Source: Psychroflexus longus (GTDB taxonomy: Bacteria; Bacteroidota; Bacteroidia; Flavobacteriales; Flavobacteriaceae). From it: 64,000 nt of DNA. This document shows positions 17,546 to 26,562 of this stretch, piece by piece. The stretch lies in contig NZ_JAIQZE010000005.1 in the NCBI RefSeq assembly GCF_020164595.1, positions 62,001 to 126,000 of the forward strand, given 5' to 3'. The notes beneath the pieces were generated by a model. It had not been told where the DNA came from. It saw only the letters and a list, made by a program, of their open reading frames with translations, and searched no databases. A program made the translations under genes and the position numbers. The stretch's first letter is position 1. Every line of letters begins with the position of its first letter.

Positions 17546-18695
17546 TGTTTCTTTTCGACTTCTTATTTTTATTTGACTTTCTCTTATTTTTAGGCTTATT
17601 TCGTTTTGGTTTGTCAAAACGAGTTAGGCTATCCTGACCAAACGAGTTGGAAAATTCTGTCTTTTCAGGAGTAACTTCAGTAGTAAATTCCTCAAGACTT
17701 GCCACAGGTTTTTTCTCCCGTTGAGCTTTCAAAATCACTTTTACAGCATCTGTATCCAGTTCAATCCAGTTGTTGTATTCTTTTTCATAAGCATACCATA
17801 GTTTGCCTTTGAAAATGTCGATTTTTTGACAAACGGCATCACCTTTTTGGGTCGTCAGTTTTTGATCTTGTCTTGGAAAGTCTTTCAGGGCTTCAAGATA
17901 AGTGTCCAATTCGTAATTGAGACAACATTTCAATTTTCCACATTGTCCAGCAAGTTTTAGAGGGTTCAAGGACAATTGTTGATATCTCGCCGCCGAAGTT
18001 TTTACCGTTCTAAAATCGGTCAACCAGGTAGAACAACACAGCTCACGACCACAGGAACCAATTCCGCCAAGTCTTGCTGCTTCTTGTCTAAAGCCTATTT
18101 GGCGCATTTCAATCCGAGTTTTAAACTCGTAGGCAAATTCTTTTATCAGTTGTCTAAAATCAACGCGTTCTTCAGCCGTATAATAAAAGATAGCTTTAGA
18201 ACCATCCCCTTGAAATTCGATATCGCTTATTTTCATTCTCAAGTCCAGGCGTATAGCTATTTGCCTAGCTTTGACCTTCATCTTGTCCTCGCGTTCTCTC
18301 GCAGCTTGCCAAACGTCTATATCCTTTTGAGAGGCTTTTCTATAAACTTTGCCCACTTCTTTTGAAGTTGGGTCTGTATTTTTCTTTTTCATCTGTACCC
18401 TTACCAATTCCCCGGTAAGTGTGACGATGCCAATATCATGACCTGGAGAAGCCTCAGTGGCTACAATGTCTCCAATAGAAAGCGTCAAATTTTCGGTATT
18501 TCTAAAAAATTCCTTTCTACTATTCTTAAATCTAACCTCGACACAGTCAAAAGCCTTTTGATTTCCTGGTAGCTCAACATCAGACAACCAGTCAAAAACC
18601 GTTAGCTTATTACATCCATCTGTTCCGCATGTCCCGTTATTTTTACAGCCTTTAGGTTGACCATCCTTTCCGGTCGAGCAAGTGCTACATCCCAT
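17532..18695 (-). CDS. ricT: PSP1/RicT family protein (YaaT-like)
   Basis: A 387-residue protein with a cysteine-rich start (CSTCSTG, CKNNGTCGTDGC), a PSP1 domain at about residues 45-280, and the family cysteines GSCGRELCC and GQCGKLKCC. In Bacillus the homologue belongs to the RicAFT (YaaT-YlbF-YmcA) complex, which carries iron-sulfur clusters and affects RNase Y and phosphorelays. The role in Bacteroidota is less clear. The C-terminus is a Lys/Asn-rich tail of about 30 residues. It is first in an operon with gldH and a PBP gene. Confidence 0.87.
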   Translation of the reverse strand: MGCSTCSTGKDGQPKGCKNNGTCGTDGCNKLTVFDWLSDVELPGNQKAFDCVEVRFKNSRKEFFRNTENLTLSIGDIVATEASPGHDIGIVTLTGELVRVQMKKKNTDPTSKEVGKVYRKASQKDIDVWQAAREREDKMKVKARQIAIRLDLRMKISDIEFQGDGSKAIFYYTAEERVDFRQLIKEFAYEFKTRIEMRQIGFRQEAARLGGIGSCGRELCCSTWLTDFRTVKTSAARYQQLSLNPLKLAGQCGKLKCCLNYELDTYLEALKDFPRQDQKLTTQKGDAVCQKIDIFKGKLWYAYEKEYNNWIELDTDAVKVILKAQREKKPVASLEEFTTEVTPEKTEFSNSFGQDSLTRFDKPKRNKPKNKRKSNKNKKSKRNNANS

Positions 18696-18874
18696 AAATT
18701 ATATATATTGAAGCGTTTCTTAGTTTAAAACGCTGAAGATTAATTATTCTTATTTAGAACTTCAAAGATACCAAATAATTACTAGAGACCTTATATTGCT
18801 TTTTTGGACTTATTCTGAATTTGATAGCGTGTAGATTAAGTTTTTTCGATCTTTGCTTCAAAAATTAAGTTAGA

Positions 18875-20029
18875 TTGAAACACCCTATATACATCAACAG
18901 TTTCGGATCTATTTCTGCTTTAGGGCATAATCAGGAAACTATATTGAACAATTACCAAAATGACACTGTTCATTTTTCAAAGTTGGAATGGGAAAATACT
19001 TCTGTTCTCGGCGCTAGTCTTCCTATATCCTCTTCAAAAGAAATTGATAAACTTTCTAAAGAAAATACCAGATATAAAGATCTGGACAAGTCTGTGCTTA
19101 TGGCCATTTTTACGGCTAGAAAAGCAATTTCAAAGCTTGACTTTAGACCAGAATCCACAGGGATTAATATCGGTTCTTCGCGTGGAGCTACAGCTTTATT
19201 TGAACATCATCACAAAGATTTTTTGGAAGGCAAGAAATTATCACCTTTAACCTCTCCAACCACCACTTTGGGAAATATTTCGTCTTGGGTAGCTCAGGAT
19301 ATTGGCGTTGAAGGGCCAAACATAAGTCATTCTATTACTTGCTCTACAGCCTTACATGCCATGTTGAACGCCAAAGCCTGGCTTCAGGCGGATATGTGCG
19401 ATCTGTTTTTAGTTGGAGGCTCAGAAGCGCCCTTGACAGAATTTACCATTGCTCAAATGCAAGCTCTGAAGCTTTATTCAAAACTAAACACTGAATTTCC
19501 TTGTGAAAGTTTAAAACTCAACAAACTTCAAAATACTCTTATTCTTGGAGAGGGCTCTGCTACGGCAGTGATGTCAAAATCATCAGAAAATGCTTTAGCG
19601 CAAATCACAGGATTTGGTTATGCGACGGAGCAAATCACTCACAACATTTCCATTTCTTCGGATGCCAAATGCTTTCAAAAATCCATGACAATGGCATTGG
19701 AAGAAGCAGGAAGAAGTTCTTTAGATGCCATAGTTTTGCATGCCCCAGGAACAAAAAAGGGAGATCAAGCGGAAGTGAGCGCCATTCAAAAAACATTTGA
19801 AACTTCACCTTTCCTCACCACTAACAAATGGAAGTTGGGTCATACGTTTGGGGCTTCAGGCATGTTGAATGTCGAGATGGCTTTGTTGATGCTGAAGACT
19901 GGTGAGTTTTTCGAAAATCCATTTTATAAGCAAACAAAATCTTCAAAACCCGTAGAATCTGTTTTGGTGAATGCTGTGGGTTTTGGAGGAAATGCGGTGA
20001 GCATTTTGCTAGAGAAACCTATACAATAG
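18875..20029 (+). CDS. beta-ketoacyl synthase (FabF-like), next to bioB
   Basis: A thiolase-fold condensing enzyme, 384 residues, slightly shorter than FabF. The catalytic triad is visible: Cys156 in TCSTALHA, His289 in LHAPGTKKGDQAE (the usual HGTGT position, here HAPGT), and His323 in KLGHTFGASG. The start codon is TTG at 18875, with GATCTTTG (close to a -7 box) upstream. bioB follows 80 bases downstream, which suggests a part in making the pimeloyl precursor of biotin; that is inference from position. Confidence 0.82.
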   Translation: MKHPIYINSFGSISALGHNQETILNNYQNDTVHFSKLEWENTSVLGASLPISSSKEIDKLSKENTRYKDLDKSVLMAIFTARKAISKLDFRPESTGINIGSSRGATALFEHHHKDFLEGKKLSPLTSPTTTLGNISSWVAQDIGVEGPNISHSITCSTALHAMLNAKAWLQADMCDLFLVGGSEAPLTEFTIAQMQALKLYSKLNTEFPCESLKLNKLQNTLILGEGSATAVMSKSSENALAQITGFGYATEQITHNISISSDAKCFQKSMTMALEEAGRSSLDAIVLHAPGTKKGDQAEVSAIQKTFETSPFLTTNKWKLGHTFGASGMLNVEMALLMLKTGEFFENPFYKQTKSSKPVESVLVNAVGFGGNAVSILLEKPIQ

Positions 20030-20109
20030 AAATTAATTTGACTCAAATATTTTTCAGAATAGATAATACAACTTGTTTTTTCTATTTTTGGGTTATTAAA
20101 TAAAATACA

Positions 20110-21198
20110 ATGACAAGAAACGACTGGACCAAGGAAGAGATTTTAGAAATTTATAATAAGCCTTTAATGGAGTTGCTTTACGAAGCGGCTACTGTTCATA
20201 GAATACACCACGACCCCAACAAAGTACAAGTGTCTACTTTGCTGTCTATAAAAACAGGAGGTTGCCCGGAAGACTGCGGCTATTGCCCGCAAGCGGCCCG
20301 CTACCACACCGATATTGAAGGCAATGACTTGATGAGCGTTTCGCAGGTGAAAGCGCAAGCTTTGAGAGCAAAAGCTTCTGGAAGTTCAAGAGTGTGTATG
20401 GGTGCTGCATGGAGAAATGTAAAGGACGGAGAGGAGTTTGATAACGTTTTGGAAATGGTGAGAACCATCAATAAATTGAATATGGAAGTCTGCTGTACCT
20501 TGGGTATGGTGACAGAAAATCAGGCACAACGTTTGGCAGAAGCTGGACTTTACGCCTACAACCACAACTTAGATTCTTCAGAAGAATATTATAAAGAAGT
20601 CATTTCCACCAGAGGTTATCAAGATAGATTGGATACAATCGGTAATGTAAGAAAAAGCAATGTGACCGTTTGTAGTGGAGGAATCATTGGTATGGGTGAA
20701 TCTTTGGAAGATAGAGCAGGCATGTTGGTGGCGCTGGCTACTTTAAATCCACAACCAGAATCTACACCGATTAACGCTTTGGTTCCTGTTGAAGGAACAC
20801 CGCTGGAAGAGCAACAAAAAGTATCCATCTGGGAAATGCTGCGTATGGTAGCCACCACCAGAATCGTCATGCCAGAAACTCAAGTAAGACTTTCTGCAGG
20901 TAGAACGGACATGAGTAGGGAAGGCCAGGCGATGTGTTTCTTTGCCGGTGCGAATTCTATTTTTGCAGGAGATAAATTGTTGACCACGCCAAACCCTGAT
21001 GTGAATGAAGACATGGAAATGTTTAAGCTTTTAGGTCTTGAACCACAAAAACCTTTCGAGAAAAAATCTCAGCCACAATCGGTTTCAGCCGAAGAATCTC
21101 AATACAAACCACTTGGTGAAAAGCCAAAATGGTCAAGACCTGGACATACGATAGAACGTAATGTTGAGGCAAAACAAAAAGCTAAGACTAAAGCTTAG
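20110..21198 (+). CDS. bioB: biotin synthase
   Basis: A radical-SAM enzyme that inserts sulfur into dethiobiotin. The CxxxCxxC cluster motif is at Cys52, Cys56 and Cys59 (GGCPEDCGYCPQ), and the later cysteines and the YNHNLDSS and RLSAGR motifs of BioB are intact. At 362 residues it is a little longer than E. coli BioB; the extra length is a low-complexity, Lys/Gln-rich C-terminal tail after about residue 315. It is downstream of a ketoacyl synthase; bioA, bioD and bioF are not in the window. A terminator follows. Confidence 0.95.
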   Translation: MTRNDWTKEEILEIYNKPLMELLYEAATVHRIHHDPNKVQVSTLLSIKTGGCPEDCGYCPQAARYHTDIEGNDLMSVSQVKAQALRAKASGSSRVCMGAAWRNVKDGEEFDNVLEMVRTINKLNMEVCCTLGMVTENQAQRLAEAGLYAYNHNLDSSEEYYKEVISTRGYQDRLDTIGNVRKSNVTVCSGGIIGMGESLEDRAGMLVALATLNPQPESTPINALVPVEGTPLEEQQKVSIWEMLRMVATTRIVMPETQVRLSAGRTDMSREGQAMCFFAGANSIFAGDKLLTTPNPDVNEDMEMFKLLGLEPQKPFEKKSQPQSVSAEESQYKPLGEKPKWSRPGHTIERNVEAKQKAKTKA

Positions 21199-21226
21199 CA
21201 CCTTATAAACTTACCTAAAAGTTACA

Positions 21227-21268
21227 ATAAGCTTCATTTTGGCAGATCCCGAAATGAAGCTTATTTTT
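21227..21268 (+). terminator. bioB terminator, reaching the next gene's start region
   Basis: AATAAGCTTCATTT pairs with AAATGAAGCTTATT around a ten-base loop, followed by a short T run. The hairpin ends only about eight bases before the ATG of the next gene (21276). Confidence 0.8.
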
Positions 21269-21275
21269 GTATGTT

Positions 21276-22154
21276 ATGAATCCTAACAAAAAACTCAACC
21301 TACAACCTGTAGATAGGGTAGCAACAATTTCTCCGCAAGATTTTGTTGAGAAGTATGTGAAGCCTCAAAAGCCTGTCGTCATTGAACAACTCACACATGA
21401 CTGGCCAGCTTATGAAAAGTGGTCCCTTGCCTATCTAAAAGACATTGCTGGTGAGGTAGAGGTACCTTTGTACGATAACCGTCCAGTTTCTGCAAAAGAC
21501 AAATTCAATGAGCCTCATGCAAAAATGAAACTCAAGGACTATGTAGATCTTTTGAAAAAAGGACCTACCCAATATAGAATCTTTCTCTTTAATTTAATGA
21601 AGGAAGTTCCTGAGCTTCAGGAACATTTTAAAATGCCAAACCTTGGAATTAAGTTTTTAGAAAAACTCCCATTTCTGTTTTTTGGAGCTGAGAATTCTTC
21701 AGTGTTTATGCATTATGACATCGACTTTGCTAATATTCTTCATATTCATTTTGAGGGTAAAAAGCGTTGTATTATTTACCCGCCTTCAGAAACTAAATTT
21801 CTTTATAAAGTCCCCAATGCGCTGATTAGTTTAAACGAAATAGATTTCAATAATCCTGACTTAGAAAAGTTCCCCGCTTTAAAACTAGCTAAAGGTTACG
21901 AAGCTTATCTAGAACATGGAGAAGCCTTGTATATGCCAGAAGGTTATTGGCATAACATGACTTACTTAACCCCAGGATTTTCCATGAGTTTGAGAACTTT
22001 ACCAAAAAGTGCTAAAAATTTAGGTAAAGCGCTCTACAACTTAACCATTATGAGAGGTTTTGAGAATGTTATGCGAAAATTTAAAGGAGAGGATTGGATT
22101 GACTACAAAAATAAGAGGGCATATCGTCGACAAAATGAGCGATTAGAAAAGTAA
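21276..22154 (+). CDS. JmjC-like cupin (2OG-Fe(II) oxygenase)
   Basis: A 292-residue cupin-like protein of the type related to JmjC hydroxylases (FIH family). After an N-terminal region (PQDFVEKYVKPQKPVVIEQL) the core shows HYDIDFANILHIHFEG with the HxD iron ligands, then KRCIIYPPSE, and ALYMPEGYWHNM with the distal histidine. It is cytosolic and probably hydroxylates a protein or a small molecule. The first ATG at 21276 is used; an in-frame TTG three codons upstream lies on the preceding terminator's T run. It converges with recX with no spare base. Confidence 0.82.
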   Translation: MNPNKKLNLQPVDRVATISPQDFVEKYVKPQKPVVIEQLTHDWPAYEKWSLAYLKDIAGEVEVPLYDNRPVSAKDKFNEPHAKMKLKDYVDLLKKGPTQYRIFLFNLMKEVPELQEHFKMPNLGIKFLEKLPFLFFGAENSSVFMHYDIDFANILHIHFEGKKRCIIYPPSETKFLYKVPNALISLNEIDFNNPDLEKFPALKLAKGYEAYLEHGEALYMPEGYWHNMTYLTPGFSMSLRTLPKSAKNLGKALYNLTIMRGFENVMRKFKGEDWIDYKNKRAYRRQNERLEK

Positions 22155-22646
22155 TTACATGGGGAGTAACTCATTGATTACATCATAAATCAACTCCGTT
22201 TCGTAGCCTTTGTAAGCCAGATGCTGATACAACTTTTGCCTCTTTTTATAGTCATTTGGCTCTTTTATGGTTTTCAGTTTTTGTTCAGATAAGTCTCTGA
22301 GTGTGTTGAGATAATCATCCTCATCAATTTCAGACAGACCAGCTTTAAGATTATATGCAGATATGTCTTTAGCTTTCAATTCTCGGGTTATTCTTAAACG
22401 CCCGTATTTCTTTATTCTGAATTTGCCACGTGCATAACTTCTGGCAAAGCGTTCTTCATTAAGAAAATCTTCTTCAATAAGTTTGGTAATAATGTAGGCT
22501 TTAGCATCTTCATACATCTCGAGGTCATATAGTTTCTGTTCCACCTCCTGATGACATCTATCCTGATAAACGCAGTAATTCATCACCTTTAGAAGAGCTT
22601 CGTCTACGGTTAATGATTTCTTGGGTTTAAAATTTTCTTTCGGCAT
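22155..22646 (-). CDS. recX: regulatory protein RecX
   Basis: RecX binds RecA filaments and limits their activity. The protein (163 residues) has the three-helix repeats of the family: CVYQDRCHQEVEQKLYD, ITKLIEEDFLNEERFARSYARGKF, and KKYGRLRITRELKAKDIS. The start is ATG 22646 (MPKENFKPKK); the longer frame to 22700 would begin inside the rng terminator. recA itself lies 22 kb away. It is downstream of rng but separated from it by a terminator. Confidence 0.88.
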   Translation of the reverse strand: MPKENFKPKKSLTVDEALLKVMNYCVYQDRCHQEVEQKLYDLEMYEDAKAYIITKLIEEDFLNEERFARSYARGKFRIKKYGRLRITRELKAKDISAYNLKAGLSEIDEDDYLNTLRDLSEQKLKTIKEPNDYKKRQKLYQHLAYKGYETELIYDVINELLPM

Positions 22647-22681
22647 TTTCAGTAAAATAGAATTGCAAAAATACAAAAACA

Positions 22682-22716
22682 AAAAGCCCCATACTCTCAA
22701 TGGAATATGGGGCTTT
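22682..22716 (-). terminator. rng terminator
   Basis: AAAGCCCCATA and TATGGGGCTTT form an 11-bp stem with a loop of about ten bases. It lies 19 bases downstream of the rng stop and upstream of the chosen recX start, and this argues for the shorter RecX. Confidence 0.8.
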
Positions 22717-22734
22717 AAATTTTATTTCAACAAC

Positions 22735-24276
22735 TTATACTTTGATAACTGATCCATCTTGATCGTAGAAATGATATTCTAAGTAATTGTAAGCATCTCT
22801 CGGTTGGATTTTAACCCACTTTTTGAAATCAAAAAACCATTTGCTTCTCGGAGAAGGAAAGCCTTTCATAAGATAGGCAGCTATAAAAGGATGTGCTGTA
22901 AGCGTTATCTTTTTATTTCCTTTCTTTAAGATCTTTTGCAGATCCGCATTGATTTTGTTTACAATTACGATTGGAGCTTCAATTTCACCATCAGAATTTG
23001 GATCCTTTTCACTAGTCTTAATGTTCATCTCTGGACGAACACGCTGTCTTGTGATCTGGATTAAACCAAATTTACTAGGGGGCAAAATTTTATGTTTTGC
23101 TCTATCATCACTCATCTCATCTTTAAGATGTTCATAAAGTTTTCTTCGGTTGTCTGGGTTGTTCATGTCGATGAAATCCACGACTATGATTCCTCCCATG
23201 TCTCTTAATCTCAACTGACGTGCAATTTCTGTGGCACTTATCATGTTGACTTCGAGTGCTGTATCTTCTTGATTTTTGGCCTTATTACTTCTATTTCCAC
23301 TATTGACATCGATCACGTGCATAGCTTCTGTATGCTCTATGACTAGGTAAGCTCCTTTCTTCATGGTTACGGTTTTTCCAAAAGACGTTTTGATTTGTCT
23401 TTCAATTCCATACTTTTCGAATATGGGAACTTTTGAGTTATAGTGAGAAACAATAGATTCACTGTCTGGAGATATTTTTCCGACATAATCTTTTATTTGT
23501 GTAAATGTAACATCATCATCTACGCTTATCGATGTAAATGAATCGTTGAACATGTCTCTTAATATTGATGAAGCTTTATTAAGCTCACCCAAAACTTTCG
23601 AGGGTTGATGTGCTTTGCTTAGCTTTTTACACATATTCTCCCATCGTTTCATCAAATTTTGAAGGTCTCTATCTATATCAGCTACTTTTTTGCCTTCTGC
23701 AACAGTTCTGATAATGACACTAAAACCTTTGGGTTTAATACTTTTTACTAATCGTTTGAGTCGATTTTTTTCTTCTTTGCTTTCAATTTTTTGTGAAACT
23801 GAAACTCTATCCGAAAAAGGAACCAAAACAATATAGCGCCCTGCAAGAGAAAGCTCGCTGCTTAATCTAGGGCCTTTTGTGGAGATAGGTTCTTTTACTA
23901 CTTGTACAAGAACAGATTGGTTGGAGTGTAGCGTATCTGCTATCGATCCATTTTTATCGATTTCTTCTTCAAAAGGAAAATCTCTCAATGAGAAATTTTT
24001 CAATTGATTGGAGGTCGCTTTTTTCACAAACTTCAACATTGTTTTGACGTTTGGACCCAAGTCATGGTAATGCAAAAAACCATCTTTTTCATAACCTACA
24101 TTGACAAATGCAGCGTTAAGGCCTGGCAAAGCTTTTCTTATTTTAGCTAAGAATATGTCACCAACAGAGAAATCGAAACCTTCTGTTTCTTTATGGAGCT
24201 CTATGAGTCTTCCATTTTTTAATAAGGCAAAATCTACAGCGTCGGAACTAGAACGTACTATTAATTCCTTAGTCAC
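22735..24276 (-). CDS. rng: ribonuclease E/G family endoribonuclease
   Basis: A 513-residue RNase G-type enzyme. The N-terminal S1 RNA-binding domain (about 35-110: VGDIFLAKIRKALPGLNAAFVN) is followed by the RNase H-like and DNase I-like catalytic parts, with EHTEAMHVIDVNSGN and GGIIVVDFIDMNN carrying the metal-binding aspartates. It has no long C-terminal scaffold, which distinguishes it from RNase E. It acts on rRNA precursors and mRNA. It sits just downstream of the tiny basic protein and HU on the same strand. Confidence 0.92.
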   Translation of the reverse strand: MTKELIVRSSSDAVDFALLKNGRLIELHKETEGFDFSVGDIFLAKIRKALPGLNAAFVNVGYEKDGFLHYHDLGPNVKTMLKFVKKATSNQLKNFSLRDFPFEEEIDKNGSIADTLHSNQSVLVQVVKEPISTKGPRLSSELSLAGRYIVLVPFSDRVSVSQKIESKEEKNRLKRLVKSIKPKGFSVIIRTVAEGKKVADIDRDLQNLMKRWENMCKKLSKAHQPSKVLGELNKASSILRDMFNDSFTSISVDDDVTFTQIKDYVGKISPDSESIVSHYNSKVPIFEKYGIERQIKTSFGKTVTMKKGAYLVIEHTEAMHVIDVNSGNRSNKAKNQEDTALEVNMISATEIARQLRLRDMGGIIVVDFIDMNNPDNRRKLYEHLKDEMSDDRAKHKILPPSKFGLIQITRQRVRPEMNIKTSEKDPNSDGEIEAPIVIVNKINADLQKILKKGNKKITLTAHPFIAAYLMKGFPSPRSKWFFDFKKWVKIQPRDAYNYLEYHFYDQDGSVIKV

Positions 24277-24425
24277 GCTTTTTAGATTTAGTTAGTCTGT
24301 AATAATTTACAAACTAGAATTATACATAAGTAATCCTGATAATTCTTTTTCAGAAAAGGATTACAATTAAAATTAATATAGAAATTCAATGTTCTGAACT
24401 TCAATGTCAAAGAACGTATTGAATA

Positions 24426-24452
24426 GGAAAAAGTAGTTATGAAACTACTTTT
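24426..24452 (-). terminator. terminator overlapping the end of the tiny basic gene
   Basis: AAAAAGTAGTT and AACTACTTTTT pair perfectly. The 5' side includes the gene's own stop codon, and on the minus strand the stem runs into a T tract. Confidence 0.75.
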
Positions 24453-24534
24453 TCTTGTGACGGTTAGCTCTACTTCTCTTTTTTCTTTTGTGAGTAGCTA
24501 CCTTATGTCTTTTTCTTTTTTTACCGCTTGGCAT
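24445..24534 (-). CDS. tiny highly basic protein (29 aa), ribosome-associated type
   Basis: An ATG at 24534 opens 29 codons, 19 of which are Lys, Arg or His (MPSGKKRKRHKVATHKRKK at the start). It is conserved in kind across Bacteroidota, where such proteins are usually labelled AURKAIP1/COX24-domain or bS22-like and thought to be part of the small ribosomal subunit; I make that match from memory of the motif. It lies 27 bases downstream of HU and upstream of rng, all on the minus strand, and ends in a terminator. Confidence 0.75.
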   Translation of the reverse strand: MPSGKKRKRHKVATHKRKKRSRANRHKKK

Positions 24535-24561
24535 AGGCTTGTTTTTTATAGATTATTAAAT

Positions 24562-24852
24562 TTATTTTACTTCAACGTTGTGTTTTACTCCTTCCACAAA
24601 TATTTTTGCAGGTTTAAATGCTGGAATATTGTGAGCCGGAATCTTTATTGTAGTATTCTTTGAGATATTTCTACCCGTTTTTTCTGCTCTAGTTTTTACG
24701 ATAAAGCTACCAAAACCTCTTAGATATACATTATCTCCACCTTCTAAAGAATTCTTTACCTCATCCATAAAGGTTTCTACAGTAGCTTGGACTTCATTTT
24801 TCTCTAAACCGAGTTTGTCTGAAATGTTAGCTACAATATCTGCTTTCGTCAT
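24562..24852 (-). CDS. hup: HU family DNA-binding protein
   Basis: A 96-residue HU/IHF subunit: MTKADIVANISDKLGLEKNEVQATVE forms the N-terminal helices, GDNVYLRGFGSFIVKTRAEKTGRN the central strands, and TTIKIPAHNIPAFKPAK the DNA-binding arm with its proline. It bends DNA as a dimer and is a major nucleoid protein. A -7 box lies 50 bases upstream on the minus strand. HU, the tiny basic protein and possibly rng may share transcripts. Confidence 0.9.
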   Translation of the reverse strand: MTKADIVANISDKLGLEKNEVQATVETFMDEVKNSLEGGDNVYLRGFGSFIVKTRAEKTGRNISKNTTIKIPAHNIPAFKPAKIFVEGVKHNVEVK

Positions 24853-24901
24853 AATTCAAAAATGTTTGTTCAGGATTAATCTTAGATTTTTTTTGAGTTT
24901 G

Positions 24902-24909
24902 CAAATATA
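24902..24909 (-). promoter_or_regulatory. -7 box of a putative HU promoter
   Basis: On the minus strand TATATTTG matches TAnnTTTG exactly. The best upstream TTG is only about 13 bases away, so the -33 element is uncertain. Confidence 0.45.
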
Positions 24910-24986
24910 AGTAATTAATCCGCAATAAATAAACACAATGCTCTAAATAGTAGGCGGATATGAATTATACTTGCAAAAAACTTGAA

Positions 24987-26057
24987 ATGAATTTCTCTAA
25001 GCGTCTGCTAGATTGGTACAAGATAGAACATAGAGATTTACCCTGGAGACATACCAAAGATCCTTATGTCATCTGGTTAAGTGAAATCATATTACAACAA
25101 ACTCAGGTCAAGCAGGGCTTACCGTACTTCGAGAAGTTTGTTTCAAAATTTCCAACCGTCCATGATCTTGCAAATGCCAGCGAAGATGAGGTTTTGAAAT
25201 TGTGGCAAGGACTAGGGTATTATTCAAGAGCAAGAAATCTTCACCATACGGCCCAATTTGTTAGTAAAACCTTAAATGGAGAATTTCCAGTTAATTTCAA
25301 AGCGCTTAAGACTTTAAAAGGAGTTGGAGATTATACAGCTGCTGCCATTGCTTCTTTTGCTTACGATGAACTTGTGGCAGTAGTTGATGGCAACGTACAA
25401 CGTGTGCTTTCCAGATATCTAGGCATAGACACACCCATCAATTCAACAGAAGGAATTAAAGAGTTTAAAACTAAAGCTCAGGAATTACTGGATTCTTCAA
25501 ACCCTTCAATTTACAATCAGGCGATCATGGAGTTTGGGGCGTTGCACTGCAGGCCTAAATCTCCGAAGTGCATGTTTTGTGTTTTTCAGCAAGATTGTGT
25601 TGCTTTTCAACAAGGACTTCAAGAAGAACTGCCGGTCAAACTGAAGAAAACCAAAGTAAAAAAACGATACTTCAGTTATTTAGTACTTACAGATTCAGAA
25701 GAAAACACAATCGTTCAAAAAAGGAGTGGATCTGGAATCTGGCAAGGTCTCTACGAATTTCCTCTTATTGAGTCTGAAAAAGAACAAGACGAACCCATTT
25801 CTAGTGATATAAACGAACTGACTGGGCTGCCTTCTAAAAGCATTGAAGGAGTGAAAATTTATAATGACGATCCTGTCATCCATCTTTTATCTCATAGAAA
25901 AATTATGGCAACGTTTATTGAAGTGAAGATAAATGGGCTATTGTCTGACATGAAATTTTCCAAAACCTATGAAATTCATAAAATAAAAGATTTGAGTCAA
26001 CTTGCTGTGCCTGTGCTTATTCAAAATTTTATAGAATCTGAATTTCCCATGGCATAA
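24987..26057 (+). CDS. mutY: A/G-specific adenine DNA glycosylase
   Basis: MutY removes adenine opposite 8-oxoguanine. Features: the helix-hairpin-helix segment TLKGVGDYTAAAIASFAY, the catalytic aspartate in VVDGNVQRVL, the iron-sulfur loop CRPKSPKCMFCVFQQDC (C-x6-C-x2-C-x5-C), and a C-terminal NUDIX-like domain (about 225-350) that recognises 8-oxoG. The start MNFSKRLLDWY (24987) is preferred; an upstream in-frame ATG at 24960 lies within a promoter-like stretch. It begins the mutY-ssb-gldE-gldD block. Confidence 0.93.
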   Translation: MNFSKRLLDWYKIEHRDLPWRHTKDPYVIWLSEIILQQTQVKQGLPYFEKFVSKFPTVHDLANASEDEVLKLWQGLGYYSRARNLHHTAQFVSKTLNGEFPVNFKALKTLKGVGDYTAAAIASFAYDELVAVVDGNVQRVLSRYLGIDTPINSTEGIKEFKTKAQELLDSSNPSIYNQAIMEFGALHCRPKSPKCMFCVFQQDCVAFQQGLQEELPVKLKKTKVKKRYFSYLVLTDSEENTIVQKRSGSGIWQGLYEFPLIESEKEQDEPISSDINELTGLPSKSIEGVKIYNDDPVIHLLSHRKIMATFIEVKINGLLSDMKFSKTYEIHKIKDLSQLAVPVLIQNFIESEFPMA

Positions 26058-26090
26058 TTCTTTTTCTTACATTTACATAAATTAAAAATT

Positions 26091-26543
26091 ATGGCAGGAA
26101 CACTCAACAAAGTCATGCTTATTGGTCATACTGGCGATGAAGTAAAGATGCATTATTTTGAAGGCGGAAATTGCATTGGGCGCTTTCCTTTGGCCACAAA
26201 TGAAGAGTATATCAATAAAGCGACCAACGAAAAAGTAAGCAATACCGAATGGCACAATATTGTTGTGAGAAACAAAGCTGCTGAAGTTTGCGAAAAATAC
26301 CTTAAAAAAGGGGATAAAGTATATATTGAAGGCCGTATCAAAACCCGTAAGTGGCAGGACGATAAAGGTATGGATAGATATTCTACAGAAATACAATGCC
26401 TGGAATTTACCTTCCTGACTCCCAAAGATGGAACAACTTCTGAAAGTGCGGGAAACTCCCAAGCTCCTCAATCTAAGCCTAATTCTAAACCTTCCCCAGC
26501 TCCAAAAATGGAGGAAGAGGAGGAAGATGATTTACCTTTTTAA
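26091..26543 (+). CDS. ssb: single-stranded DNA-binding protein
   Basis: A 150-residue SSB: an OB fold over residues 1-108 (LNKVMLIGHTGDEVKMHYFEGG, EWHNIVVRNKAAEVCEKYLKKGDKVYIEGR), then a Pro/Ser/Lys-rich linker and the acidic tip EEEEEDDLPF that binds replication and repair partners. It is 33 bases downstream of mutY and 19 upstream of gldE. The adjacency of ssb and gldE is a flavobacterial hallmark. Confidence 0.95.
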   Translation: MAGTLNKVMLIGHTGDEVKMHYFEGGNCIGRFPLATNEEYINKATNEKVSNTEWHNIVVRNKAAEVCEKYLKKGDKVYIEGRIKTRKWQDDKGMDRYSTEIQCLEFTFLTPKDGTTSESAGNSQAPQSKPNSKPSPAPKMEEEEEDDLPF

Positions 26544-26562
26544 AACAAAAATTCTTTAAATT

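Noticed and set aside
22647-22700. Longer RecX start at 22700
   Set aside because: The added 18 residues are encoded by the rng terminator hairpin and spacer, and the family starts near MPKENF.
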